A program made the translations under genes and the position numbers. From Mesobacillus jeotgali (GTDB lineage: Bacteria > Bacillota > Bacilli > Bacillales > Cytobacillaceae): 64,000 nucleotides of DNA. The DNA is taken from positions 10,001 to 74,000 of the forward strand of contig NZ_FVZC01000006.1 in NCBI RefSeq assembly GCF_900166585.1, written 5' to 3'. The notes beneath the pieces were generated by a model. The model saw nothing but the letters and a program-made list of their open reading frames with translations, made no database searches and had not been told where the DNA came from. Positions 28,914 through 37,508 of the stretch are shown here, piece by piece (positions within the stretch are counted from its first letter, which is position 1; each line of letters starts with the position of its first letter).

Positions 28914-29760
28914 TTACGCCTCTGATGTAAGAGGATGCTTAATGTAGGGCAGAAACTCCAGCCCTGCTCTGCTTTTTACAAATAACGCTCCTTCACGTTT
29001 AAAAGGGACGGAAGTATATTTCAAATCTTTATAGTCCGGTGTGTAATGGAATACAACTTTTCCTGGAGGAAGGATGCTTTCAATTTTCACAGGCATGGCT
29101 GCTAATGACATCATACAGATGGATCACATCGTTTTCCCTTGTGAATATCACAATGGCGTCAGCCTCAGGATGGTAGTATAGATGGTCAGGAAAAACACTC
29201 AGGATATGGAACATGGTAATCCCGCTGGAGTTGGCTGTTGCAAATGCCTGCGAAACTGGTGCTCTGCCATGAACGATTTTCTCAATTTGCCTAAGGTCCT
29301 TATGAATCTCCAATTTCCTTAATTCTCGGCGGTCTTTACCAGATGAAACAATTGTTGAATACTGATGTTCCTCAACTTGTTTAAACCCAAACTTTGGGTA
29401 AAAATCGAGCACGCTGTCATTGGCGAACAAGTATATGTAATCATACTTTCCCTCGTATGCCTTCAAAACATGGTTCATCAGGCTGGCAGCGAGGCCTCTG
29501 TTACGGAAATCCGGATGAGTCATCACGGTACCAATCTGCAGGGCTTTATGGCTTTTTCCAGCAATGATCATGTTAAGTTCATTGACCGAGACATTGGCAA
29601 CTACCTGGCCGCTGAGTACGTATGAAAAAGGAATATATCGATCATCCCAAAAACCTTTTTCATGCCAGCTGCTAAAATCAATGCCGAAAATGTCAGCGGC
29701 AAGCTGGATGAAGCTTTTCCTCAAAACTTCATTCTCGCGATAATGACTTACTAGCTTCAT
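28914..29760 (-). pseudogene. GNAT-family N-acetyltransferase, frameshifted
   Basis: Residues 1-220 (from ATG 29760) are a GNAT acetyltransferase: acetyl-CoA loop QIGTVMTHPDFRNRGLAASLM and YLFANDSVLDFYPKFGFKQVEE. After VIHLYDV the frame ends early (stop at 29080), but another frame continues with the expected tail DVMSLAAMPVKIESILPP...VPFKREGALFVKS to a stop at 28914. One missing base near 29103 joins them to about 280 aa, the size of similar Bacillus proteins. The start overlaps the rodA stop as ATGA, so the two were translationally coupled. Either a recent mutation or an assembly error. Confidence 0.75.
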
Positions 29761-30944
29761 ATATCAAAACTCCTGTCTCTCGAAGCAAACATATAGGTTT
29801 TATGATGGAATCGGATGCCATAAATCAGCCCCATTGCCAGCATATTGCCCATCAGTGAGCTGCCGCCATAACTGATGAATGGCAGAGGGATCCCCGTAAT
29901 CGGCAGCAGCTGGATCGTCATCCCGATATTCTGGAAGACATGAAATGTGATCATACTGATGACGCCGGAACTGATATAGGTATTGAAAGGGTCGTTCGTA
30001 TCCAGTGCTGTTTTTGTTAGATGATAGATTAGCAGGAAGTACAGGCTGATGACCACACTGCCCCCTATAAAGCCGAACTCCTCCCCGATAACGCTGAAAA
30101 TGAAGTCAGTATGGCTTTCCGGAATATAGACTTCACTGCCGTTGATTCCTTTTCCGGTCAGCATGCCGGAACCAATTGCACTAAGGGACTTTAATAGATG
30201 GTACCCATATTCAGGATAGCTTTCAGGATCCAGCCAGGCGTAGATTCGCCCGAACTGATACGTTTTTACCCCTAAGTACTTTTTCAGGATTTCTGGCTTC
30301 CAGATGACCAAGTACAGTATGCCGGCTCCCAGTGCAGCTCCTCCGCCATAGAGTGGCAGGATGATTTTCCAGGTGATGCCTGAAACAAGAATGATTCCAG
30401 TGAAAATCGCAAGTATGACAAGTGAGGTACCCAGGTCAGGCTGCATCATGATCATCCCAAGCGGAAGGGCGGTTATGGAACCAAGCTTGATGAATAAAAG
30501 GAAATCTGTTTGATGTGTCTTTTTCGGATGGTTTCTATGATGGGCATAAATCGTGCTGCTCAAGGCAAGAATCAGAAATACTTTCATGAATTCAGATGGC
30601 TGAATTGAACCGAATGGCTCGATGAAAAACCAGCTTTTAGCCCCGTTTCGTTCTTCGGCAATGCTTTCAGGAGCGAAGAACAGGAAGACGAGCAGGAAGA
30701 CTCCGAAGCCGTACAGATACCATGCTAACTTGCGGTATTGTTCGCTGTCGAACATCATTACCATAGCGATAATACCAGTCCCGACGACATACCAGAATAT
30801 CTGCTTGTATAAGAAATTTTGACCGGCATACTGCCCCGTCTGCTGGGCGCTGTATATAGCGATGCAGCTGGTGAGAAAAAACAGCAATAAGAGGAGTGTC
30901 AGCGTCCAATCAAATCTGTCGGATTTTTTAATCGAATTATCCAT
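29757..30944 (-). CDS. rodA: RodA/FtsW/SpoVE-family peptidoglycan polymerase
   Basis: 395 aa SEDS glycosyltransferase with ten helices, polymerising lipid II together with a class B PBP. Motifs: GSIQPSEFMKVFLILALS, MMQPDLGTSLVI, the extracellular loop GKGINGSEVYIPESHTDFIF (split by the usual SHTDFIFSVIGEEFGF), and GIPLPFISYGGSSLMGNMLAMGL. The end of the last motif and short C-terminus point to RodA rather than FtsW; SpoVE is the other possibility. Ribosome site AGGGAG before ATG. It is the first gene of a two-gene unit with the GNAT gene. Confidence 0.88.
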   Translation of the reverse strand: MDNSIKKSDRFDWTLTLLLLLFFLTSCIAIYSAQQTGQYAGQNFLYKQIFWYVVGTGIIAMVMMFDSEQYRKLAWYLYGFGVFLLVFLFFAPESIAEERNGAKSWFFIEPFGSIQPSEFMKVFLILALSSTIYAHHRNHPKKTHQTDFLLFIKLGSITALPLGMIMMQPDLGTSLVILAIFTGIILVSGITWKIILPLYGGGAALGAGILYLVIWKPEILKKYLGVKTYQFGRIYAWLDPESYPEYGYHLLKSLSAIGSGMLTGKGINGSEVYIPESHTDFIFSVIGEEFGFIGGSVVISLYFLLIYHLTKTALDTNDPFNTYISSGVISMITFHVFQNIGMTIQLLPITGIPLPFISYGGSSLMGNMLAMGLIYGIRFHHKTYMFASRDRSFDI

Positions 30945-31271
30945 TTTTACTCCCTGTCCATTTTACATTGTTATTTATCAGCAGGAATGAGTATCTTTGC
31001 CTGCTGGTCCTACCATTTTATGCAGCAGGAGAAGGATTATCCTTGCGATTCCTGTTAAGGTAATATATTCCTCAAAATAATAGACGATTGAAAGGAAAGA
31101 ATAGTTTCTTTTTACAGCTGGATTCTTTTCATGGAATATGTTGATAATAATTATGTTTTTGAAGAGTCGGAATAAGATATTTTCAGCCGTTTTTGTTAGA
31201 ATGGAAGGAGTGTTATTTGTACGGAGCCGCTGGCAATTTTCAGCTGAGAAATTTTCCGGGAGGTTTTGCCA
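30945..31271. other. Divergent intergenic region rodA / 257-aa gene
   Basis: AT-rich; contains TAGAAT-like and TATTTT-like -10 candidates but no promoter I would commit to, and no repeat, RNA or coding sequence. Confidence 0.3.
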
Positions 31272-32045
31272 TTGAAAAAGAACCATCCTTATAGCAGGGA
31301 TCTACTATATGTCCATTTAAACGAACGGGACCAGTATGTGCTCTCGCATGGAATTGAATTCCATGAATTTGCCAGGTCATTGGCTGATTCGCTTAATCAC
31401 CTTCTATTATTGAAGCATCGATATGAGGATGGTGAATTCAACAGACATACTTTATTTGAGTATGTACCTGAAGACAGTGTTGAAAAGCTGGTTGGCGCAA
31501 ATGTACATACTGGGGATTTTTGCTGGATTGATTTTGAGGAAGTGGAAGCACTGAATGTGTTGTCGCCTCAGGAAATTGCTGAACTTCTTTATCTCGGGCA
31601 TATCAAGCATCATTTAAAGCTGCCCTTTTACAACCAGCTTAACAATCGTTTTGTTTATCTATCCAATGAGGATGGCTGGTTTAATAAAACGTATTACCGA
31701 AATTTCAATGACTTTTTCCGGATGCTCGGCATTGTCCTGTCTGGAAAGCTCGGTGAAATGAAACCTGAAAAAAGTCTGCTTGGGATCAGGAGGAAAAAGG
31801 CTTATCCATCCGTAAGCAAGGAAATTTTGAAATCGCTGATACCGGCACTAAAGGAAGGTGCAGTATTTTCGCTGAAAAACATTCAGCAAAATCGCAACAG
31901 AATTGAAGTGCCGATTTGGATTATCGGGGATTTCGCCAACATGGATGACATGCATGATGAATATAAAGAAGCAAGCCGGAACCTTCCGGACGGCAGACTT
32001 ATATTCGATAAGAAGCTTAAGGAATGGAGCTTGCTAGCACAATAA
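31272..32045 (+). CDS. Conserved-looking protein of unknown function (257 aa)
   Basis: Not recognised. Soluble, rich in charged and aromatic residues, with no signal peptide or membrane segment. Features include HGIEFHEFARSLADSLNHLLLLKHRYEDGEF, GDFCWIDFEEVEALNVLSPQEIAELLYLGHI, a basic segment GIRRKKAYPSVSKEI and the C-terminal VPIWIIGDFANMDDMHDEYK. TTG 31272 is chosen as start because GGGAGG lies eight bases before it; the in-frame TTG six bases earlier is too close. Directly upstream of the cobalamin riboswitch unit but separately transcribed. Confidence 0.75.
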   Translation: MKKNHPYSRDLLYVHLNERDQYVLSHGIEFHEFARSLADSLNHLLLLKHRYEDGEFNRHTLFEYVPEDSVEKLVGANVHTGDFCWIDFEEVEALNVLSPQEIAELLYLGHIKHHLKLPFYNQLNNRFVYLSNEDGWFNKTYYRNFNDFFRMLGIVLSGKLGEMKPEKSLLGIRRKKAYPSVSKEILKSLIPALKEGAVFSLKNIQQNRNRIEVPIWIIGDFANMDDMHDEYKEASRNLPDGRLIFDKKLKEWSLLAQ

Positions 32046-32125
32046 GTCGAAAAAAGAAAGTTTTTGCAGTTAGTTTTGGCAAATCGTGTATAATGGGTTG
32101 TAGCGGAAAATTACATAATTGAAAT

Positions 32126-32284
32126 GATCAGGTGTCTTTTAAAACAAGACTTAATAGGGAAGTTGGTGAAAATCCAATGCGGTCCCGCCACTGTAAATGG
32201 TAGCAAGCTGCAATTGGCCACTGTACAAATGTACGGGAAGGCGCAGCGAGCTATGACCATGAGCCAGGAGACCTGCCTGTCCAT
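32126..32284 (+). ncRNA. Cobalamin (B12) riboswitch
   Basis: Canonical conserved core: GGGAAGTTGGTGAAAATCC, then GCGGTCCCGCCACTGTAA, and the B12 box region AGCCAGGAGACCTGCCT near the 3' end; CAGGTGTC at the 5' side pairs with the end of the B12 box to close P1. It lies upstream of btuFCD and is followed by a terminator hairpin, so adenosylcobalamin binding should cause premature termination of the transporter operon. Confidence 0.95.
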
Positions 32285-32364
32285 TGCACCACACAACCTA
32301 CGAGGATAGGGAGGTGCCGACAGGCTTTATGTCTTTATAATGATAAAAACATTTGCTTACTCGG

Positions 32365-32395
32365 ACATCTCCCCTTCTGGTGGAGATGTTTTTTT
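32365..32395 (+). terminator. Riboswitch expression-platform terminator
   Basis: ACATCTCC-CCTTCTGGT-GGAGATGT with eight T residues. The GGGAGGTG segment at 32309-32316 can pair with ACATCTCC as antiterminator. Confidence 0.85.
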
Positions 32396-32498
32396 ATTAA
32401 AATCTTTTGATAGTGGCCTGGGATGATGTTTGAAAGCAAAGAGCCTCGAACAATCACCACCCATCTAACAAAGCTGATTGAAAAATGGAGGAGAAGAA

Positions 32499-33455
32499 AT
32501 GAAGAAGTTATGGATGTTATTGATGGCAGCTGCCATGATTCTCGCTGGCTGCGGTACAGAAGCACAGCCTGAAAAAAAGGAAGGCGAAAAAACTGCACAG
32601 GAACAGAAGACAGGATTCCCAGTAACCGTAAAAGACGCACTGGATGAAAAAGTTGTCATTGAAGAAAAGCCTGAGAAGATTATTTCCCTGATTCCGAGCA
32701 ACACAGAAATCGTTTATGCGCTTGACAGCGGGGAGGCAATTGTTGGTGTCACCGATTTCGACAATTACCCAGAGGAAGCTATGTCTAAGGAAAAAGTCGG
32801 CGGTATTGAATTCAATATTGAAAAAATGATTTCGCTGAAACCAGATCTTGTCCTTGCCCCCGGGTCTACCGCGGACACTGCGAAAGAAGGTCTTCAGCAA
32901 TTAAAGGACGCAGGTATTGATGTTGTCGTTGTAAACGATGCGCAGTCATTTGAAGAAGTTTATCAATCGATTGAGATGGTTGGAAAAGCGATTGGTGAAC
33001 CTCAAAAAGCAGCTGAGCTAGTGGACTCAATGAAAAACAGCTTTGCAGAACTGAAGAAGAAAGCTGAGGCAATCAAACCAGAAGAGCAAAAGACAGTATT
33101 TGTAGAAGTCTCTCCTGCGCCGGAAATCTATACAGCCGGCAAAAATACCTTTATTAATGAAATGCTTGAGTTGATTGGCGCGAAGAATGCTGCCGGCGAT
33201 ATGGAAGGCTGGCCGAAGGTGGACCCTGAAGCCATCATTGAGCGTAATCCGGATGTCGTTGTGACAACCTATGGATATTACACAGAGAAGCCAGTTGAGC
33301 AAGTGCTTACCCGGCAAGGCTGGAACAATGTAAAAGCGGTCAAGGACCAGCAGGTATATGATGTCCATTCCGACCTCGTAACCCGTTCAGGCCCAAGGCT
33401 TGCTGAAGGAGCAGAGGAGCTTGCAAAAGCCATTTACCCGGACGTTTTTAAATAA
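32499..33455 (+). CDS. btuF: Cobalamin ABC transporter substrate-binding lipoprotein BtuF
   Basis: 318 aa class III binding protein. Signal peptide with lipobox ILAGC (Cys near 18), linker rich in Lys/Glu/Gln, then FPVTVKDALDEKVVIEEKPEKIISLIPSNTEI, VGGIEFNIEKMISLKPDLVLA and ...VWEVSPAP-like VEVSPAPEIYTAGKNTFINEML. Control by the B12 riboswitch identifies the cargo as a corrinoid instead of a siderophore. ATG 32499 follows GGAGGAG; an in-frame ATG seven codons earlier lacks a site. Its 3' end overlaps btuC. Confidence 0.92.
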   Translation: MKKLWMLLMAAAMILAGCGTEAQPEKKEGEKTAQEQKTGFPVTVKDALDEKVVIEEKPEKIISLIPSNTEIVYALDSGEAIVGVTDFDNYPEEAMSKEKVGGIEFNIEKMISLKPDLVLAPGSTADTAKEGLQQLKDAGIDVVVVNDAQSFEEVYQSIEMVGKAIGEPQKAAELVDSMKNSFAELKKKAEAIKPEEQKTVFVEVSPAPEIYTAGKNTFINEMLELIGAKNAAGDMEGWPKVDPEAIIERNPDVVVTTYGYYTEKPVEQVLTRQGWNNVKAVKDQQVYDVHSDLVTRSGPRLAEGAEELAKAIYPDVFK

Positions 33456-34482
33456 TAAAAGTTTAGCATATATCGTTGCAGCGGCATTCTTAATTATATC
33501 CATGCTGCTGGGCATATCAATCGGAACCGTTTCCATCCCTGTACCTGCCATTGTTAAAATCATTGCTGCTGAAATTTTCCGCTTTCAGGGACATGGAATC
33601 GATCCGATGCATGCAAGTATTGTCATGGAAATCAGGCTGCCGCGCGTGCTGCTGGCGGGACTCGTCGGCGCCTCATTGGCGATTGCCGGTGCCGCGTTCC
33701 AGGGTCTGCTGCGAAATCCGCTTGCAGATCCTTATACACTCGGGATTTCATCAGGAGCATCTATAGGGGCTGTCATAACGCTTTTCTTTGGCATTTCCTT
33801 GCCGCTGATCGGTGCTTACACACTGCCGGTGCTTAGCATTTTATTCGCATTCGGCACGATTTTGTTTGTGCTGTTTTTTGCCCGGAAAGTCGACAGACTG
33901 CTCAGGGTGGAAACAATCATTCTGACCGGAATTATCTTAAGCTCATTTCTGGGCTCGTTCATTTCTTTGATGATCGCCCTCTCTGGCGAAGAACTGCGGC
34001 AAATCATCGGCTGGCTGCTTGGCAGTGTGTCAATGCGCGGCTGGGAATACGTTAAAATTATTTTTCCGTTCTTTATAATTGGGTTGGTGATTCTGCTTGC
34101 CAACACAAGAGAGTTGAATGCGATGTCCTTTGGAGAGGAAAGAGCACAGCATCTTGGTGTCAATGTAGAACGCCGGAAGCTTTTGATTTTGCTGTCTGGT
34201 TCGCTTTTAACCGGATCGGCCGTCGCAGTATCAGGAACGATCGGCTTTGTCGGACTTGTCATTCCGCATCTGACAAGGACTGTCTGGGGCCCAGACCATC
34301 GCCACTTGCTGCCGCTATCCATCCTGATTGGCAGCGGCTTCCTGATTATCGCAGACCTTATATCACGGACGATTATCGCGCCTTCGGAATTGCCGATAGG
34401 CGTGATTACAGCATTAACCGGTGCTCCGGTTTTTGCATTTATTTTAATGAAAAATCGCAGGGAAAGAAGTGCTGGCCGATGA
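33421..34482 (+). CDS. btuC: Cobalamin ABC permease BtuC (FecCD family)
   Basis: 353 aa, about ten helices. Signatures: RLPRVLLAGLVGASLAIAGAAFQGLLRNPLADPYTLG (conserved FecCD block), GWLLGSVSMRGWEY and GTIGFVGLVIPHLTR. The start is TTG 33421, nine bases after AAGGAG, inside the last codons of btuF (35-base overlap); no ATG is available nearby. Ends in ATGA overlap with btuD, so btuF-btuC-btuD are tightly coupled. Confidence 0.92.
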   Translation: MQKPFTRTFLNNKSLAYIVAAAFLIISMLLGISIGTVSIPVPAIVKIIAAEIFRFQGHGIDPMHASIVMEIRLPRVLLAGLVGASLAIAGAAFQGLLRNPLADPYTLGISSGASIGAVITLFFGISLPLIGAYTLPVLSILFAFGTILFVLFFARKVDRLLRVETIILTGIILSSFLGSFISLMIALSGEELRQIIGWLLGSVSMRGWEYVKIIFPFFIIGLVILLANTRELNAMSFGEERAQHLGVNVERRKLLILLSGSLLTGSAVAVSGTIGFVGLVIPHLTRTVWGPDHRHLLPLSILIGSGFLIIADLISRTIIAPSELPIGVITALTGAPVFAFILMKNRRERSAGR

Positions 34483-35924
34483 TCACAGTGAGGAGTTTAA
34501 CAGGCGGATATGCAGGCGGCGAAGTCCTGAAGGAAATCAGTTTTGAGGTGGGCAAAGGGGAATTGTTCGGCATCCTCGGCCCAAATGGCAGCGGAAAGAC
34601 CACGCTGTTAAAAATGATTAGCGGGGCACTGGGTTTTTCAGCGGGAATCATTGAGCTCGACGGACGTCCTTTGACTCAGTATACCCCTAAACAGCTTGCC
34701 AGAATGATGGCAGTCCTGCCTCAGCATTCTGACCAGGCCTTCCCATATAGTGTAAAAGAGACCGTATCGCTTGGCCGTTATGCACATCAGAAAGGATGGT
34801 TCCACAGCTGGAGTGAGGAAGATGAGCAGATTGTACTGAAGGTGATGGACCAGACAGGAATCACCTTTTTACAGGAAAAATCGATCGTTGAGCTATCCGG
34901 CGGCGAAAAACAGCGGGTCTATCTTGCGCAGGCACTGGCGCAGCAGCCAAGGATCCTGCTGCTTGATGAACCGACAAACCATCTGGATCTAAGCTTTCAA
35001 AAAGAACTCCTGGATCTTCTGAAAAAATGGGCAATCGAAGAGGGGTTGACGGTCGTCTCGATTTTCCACGATTTGAACCTGGCCTCACTATATTGTGACA
35101 GACTGCTTTTGATGGAAAATGGCGAGGTATTGATTGTTGATACTCCTGCTGAGGTTTTAAAAGAAGAGCGCATTAAGAGCGTCTATAAGACGCAGATTAA
35201 AAACCATCCTCATCCCGAAATCGCCAGGCCGCAGCTATTGCTTGTTCCTGAATCGGACAGAGGTCAAGAGGGTGACTTCAAAATAGACTTCAGGTTTCTC
35301 GATGTTGGTCAAGACCGGATTGTAATGCAGATACCGGTGAAGTTGAGGACGATGTCTTCAGGAATCACCGGTGCAGGGATTGGCTGGCACAATTCCTTTG
35401 TGCATAGAGTTGTCCCGATGGAATATGATTGCAGTGACCATAAGGCAGAAATGGCTGCGTTTTTACAGGGAAATGGCTATCTGCCGAGCGAGACCGTTGC
35501 GATGATGACTGCTGTCCCGGCAGCAACCACCTCCATCAGACTTTTTGAGGCCGGTGAACTATCCATTTTTATTATTGTCTCCGCAGGCAATACACATTAT
35601 GATAGCCCGCGTAATATCAATACCTGGCTGTTTATCAATGGAAGGATTTCTGAAGAAGCTTTTATCCAGAGCGCGATGACAGCTGCCGAAGCGAAAATGA
35701 GTGCTCTGCAGGAGTTGGAAGGCAGCCGGGTAAATACAGCGGATCCGGCAGTTGGCATTTCGACTGACAGTATCTGTATCGCTGCACCCCAGCAGGGCGA
35801 AGAGATATCCTATGCTGGCACCGCCTCGCCGCTAGGCAAGCTCATTAGCGAGGGAATCTACACCTGTACAAAAGAAGCGATTTTAAACTACCGAGCTGAC
35901 AAAGCTGCTTTTAAACATTCATGA
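34479..35924 (+). CDS. btuD: BtuD ATPase fused to CbiZ adenosylcobinamide amidohydrolase
   Basis: 481 aa, two enzymes in one chain. Residues 1-250: ABC ATPase with Walker A GPNGSGKTT, signature VELSGGEKQRVYLAQAL, Walker B LLLLDEPTNHLDL. Residues about 265-475: CbiZ domain (SSGITGAGIGWHNSFVHRVVP, MTAVPAATTSIR, VSAGNTHYDSP, STDSICIAA, YAGTASPLGKLISEGIY). CbiZ removes the lower-ligand arm from adenosyl-pseudocobalamin-type corrinoids so the cell can rebuild cobamides with its own base. The fusion therefore couples import to remodelling. B. subtilis YvrA has a similar ATPase position; last gene of the riboswitch operon. Confidence 0.9.
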   Translation: MITVRSLTGGYAGGEVLKEISFEVGKGELFGILGPNGSGKTTLLKMISGALGFSAGIIELDGRPLTQYTPKQLARMMAVLPQHSDQAFPYSVKETVSLGRYAHQKGWFHSWSEEDEQIVLKVMDQTGITFLQEKSIVELSGGEKQRVYLAQALAQQPRILLLDEPTNHLDLSFQKELLDLLKKWAIEEGLTVVSIFHDLNLASLYCDRLLLMENGEVLIVDTPAEVLKEERIKSVYKTQIKNHPHPEIARPQLLLVPESDRGQEGDFKIDFRFLDVGQDRIVMQIPVKLRTMSSGITGAGIGWHNSFVHRVVPMEYDCSDHKAEMAAFLQGNGYLPSETVAMMTAVPAATTSIRLFEAGELSIFIIVSAGNTHYDSPRNINTWLFINGRISEEAFIQSAMTAAEAKMSALQELEGSRVNTADPAVGISTDSICIAAPQQGEEISYAGTASPLGKLISEGIYTCTKEAILNYRADKAAFKHS

Positions 35925-35969
35925 AGGAAACATGGTCCCCCATCTCGAATGTATCCCTTAGAGGTGATC

Positions 35970-36356
35970 ATGATGGAATTGAAAATGGGTTATGTCATTT
36001 TATATGTCGCCGACCTAGAAAAAACCAAGCATTTCTACGGCGAGCTGCTAGGCCTTAAACTTCGTAACGAATTTGGGACCTACATTGAATATGAAACAGG
36101 CAACACGGTACTGTCGATGAACACCAGGGAGAGCGGACGAGAAATTACGACCTTGCCAATCCCCGAAGGAGTAAGGAAAGAACAAACCTTTGAGCTTGGA
36201 TTTGTAACAGAAGATGTTCCGGGTGCAGTAGAAAAGCTGAGGGCTGCAGACGTTCCAATCCTGCTCGAGCCGACAGAAAAGCCATGGGGCCAGGTTGTTG
36301 CCTATGCGGCTGATCCTGATGGGCATTATATTGAAATATGTACACCTATTGGGTAA
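35970..36356 (+). CDS. VOC/glyoxalase-family protein
   Basis: 128 aa with one pair of beta-alpha-beta-beta-beta modules: KMGYVILYVADLEKTKHFYGELLGLKL and FELGFVTEDVPGAVEKLRAADV, closing with the typical DPDGHYIEICTP. Metal ligands are likely His/Glu in these edges. Members include glyoxalase I, extradiol dioxygenases and bleomycin-type binding proteins; the precise reaction is not predictable. Start ATG 35970 follows GAGGTGATC. It may be read through from btuD. Confidence 0.85.
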   Translation: MMELKMGYVILYVADLEKTKHFYGELLGLKLRNEFGTYIEYETGNTVLSMNTRESGREITTLPIPEGVRKEQTFELGFVTEDVPGAVEKLRAADVPILLEPTEKPWGQVVAYAADPDGHYIEICTPIG

Positions 36357-36362
36357 AAAACC

Positions 36363-36398
36363 ATTCCTGCAGCTGATTTGGCTGCAGGAATTTTTTTT
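36363..36398 (+). terminator. Terminator after the VOC gene
   Basis: ATTCCTGCAGC...GCTGCAGGAAT followed by eight T residues. Confidence 0.92.
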
Positions 36399-36449
36399 GC
36401 CCTGATAACGGGTGACGGCGGGCTTGTTTACACCTGAAATTGTAGCACA

Positions 36450-37230
36450 ACTGCGAAGAAAGGCTCTACAGGTCCGAATGGAGAAAGAAGCTGTGAAAAG
36501 GTCACATAGAAAAGTTCAATAAGCCCAAATGGAGGATGAAGCGGTGAAAAGGTCACATAGAAAAGTTCTATAAGCCCGAATGGAGAGTGAAGTCGTAAAA
36601 AGGTCACATAGAAAGATTCTATAAGCCCGAATGGAGAGTGAAGTCGTAAAAAGGTCACATAGAAAGATTCTATAAGCCCAAATGGAGAGTGAAGTCGTAA
36701 AAAGGTCACATAGAAAAGTTCTAAAAGCCCAAATGGAGGATGAAGCAGTGAAAAGGTCGTATAGAAGCGTTCTATAAGCTTGAATTAAGGGTGGAGGCAG
36801 AAAAAAGTCACATAGAAAAGGTCTAAAAGCCCAAATGGAGGATGAAGCGGTGAAAAGGTCACATAGAAAAGTTCTAAAAGCCCGATAGGAGAGTGAAGTC
36901 GTAAAAAGGTCACATAGAAAGATTCTATAAGCCCAAATGGAGAGTGAAGTCGTAAAAAGGTCACATAGAAAAGTTCTAAAAGCCCAAATGAAGGATGAAG
37001 CGGTGAAAAGGTCGTATAGAAAAGTTCTATAAGCCCGATTGGAGAGTGAAGTCGTAAAAAGGTCACATAGAAAGATTCTATAAGCCCTATCGGAGAGTGA
37101 AGTTGTAAAAAGGTCACATAGAAAGATTCTAAAAGCCCAAATGGAGAGTGAAGTCGTAAAAAGGTCACATAGAAAAGTTCTAAAAGCCCAAATGAAGGAT
37201 GAAGCGGTGAAAAGGTCACATAGATAGATG
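36450..37230. repeat. 51-bp tandem repeat array (about 15 units)
   Basis: The anchor GTCACATAG (or GTCGTATAG) recurs at 36501, 36552, 36603, 36654, 36705, 36756, 36807 (degenerate), 36858, 36909, 36960, 37011, 37062, 37113, 37164 and 37215: exactly 51 bases every time. Units differ at a few positions (AAAAGTTCTATAAG vs AAAGATTCTATAAG; GAGAGTGAAGTCG vs GAGGATGAAGCGG), and two unit types alternate in blocks. Because 51 is a multiple of three, the minus strand stays open for long stretches, but there is no ribosome site and I do not call a gene. Confidence 0.93.
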
Positions 37231-37508
37231 CTTTGCGGCCAGTCTGGATTGGAGCCAAGGAAAAGGTACTATAAAAAGGTTCTTGTAAGATAATGCAGGG
37301 TATTCCTAGTGCTATTTTACATTTTAAGGTTATTAAAATGTAATGAGAAAAACAGAGGAATTGGTCGAATAACGAAGAAAACTTGATGTAGCACCGCTTA
37401 CAAGCCTGTTTGCCTGTTCTTAAAATTATGTTATGATAAATTCTGTTTGTAACGGACCCGGCTTGCTTGAGAGTAGGAAGCCACACAATCATTTTAAGGG
37501 GTGTTTAC

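Noticed and set aside
36428..37492. Two long minus-strand open frames (93 and 235 aa) reading a 17-residue repeat
   Set aside because: They exist because the DNA repeat period is a multiple of three; no ribosome site, and the frame is broken between them and runs into a promoter region.
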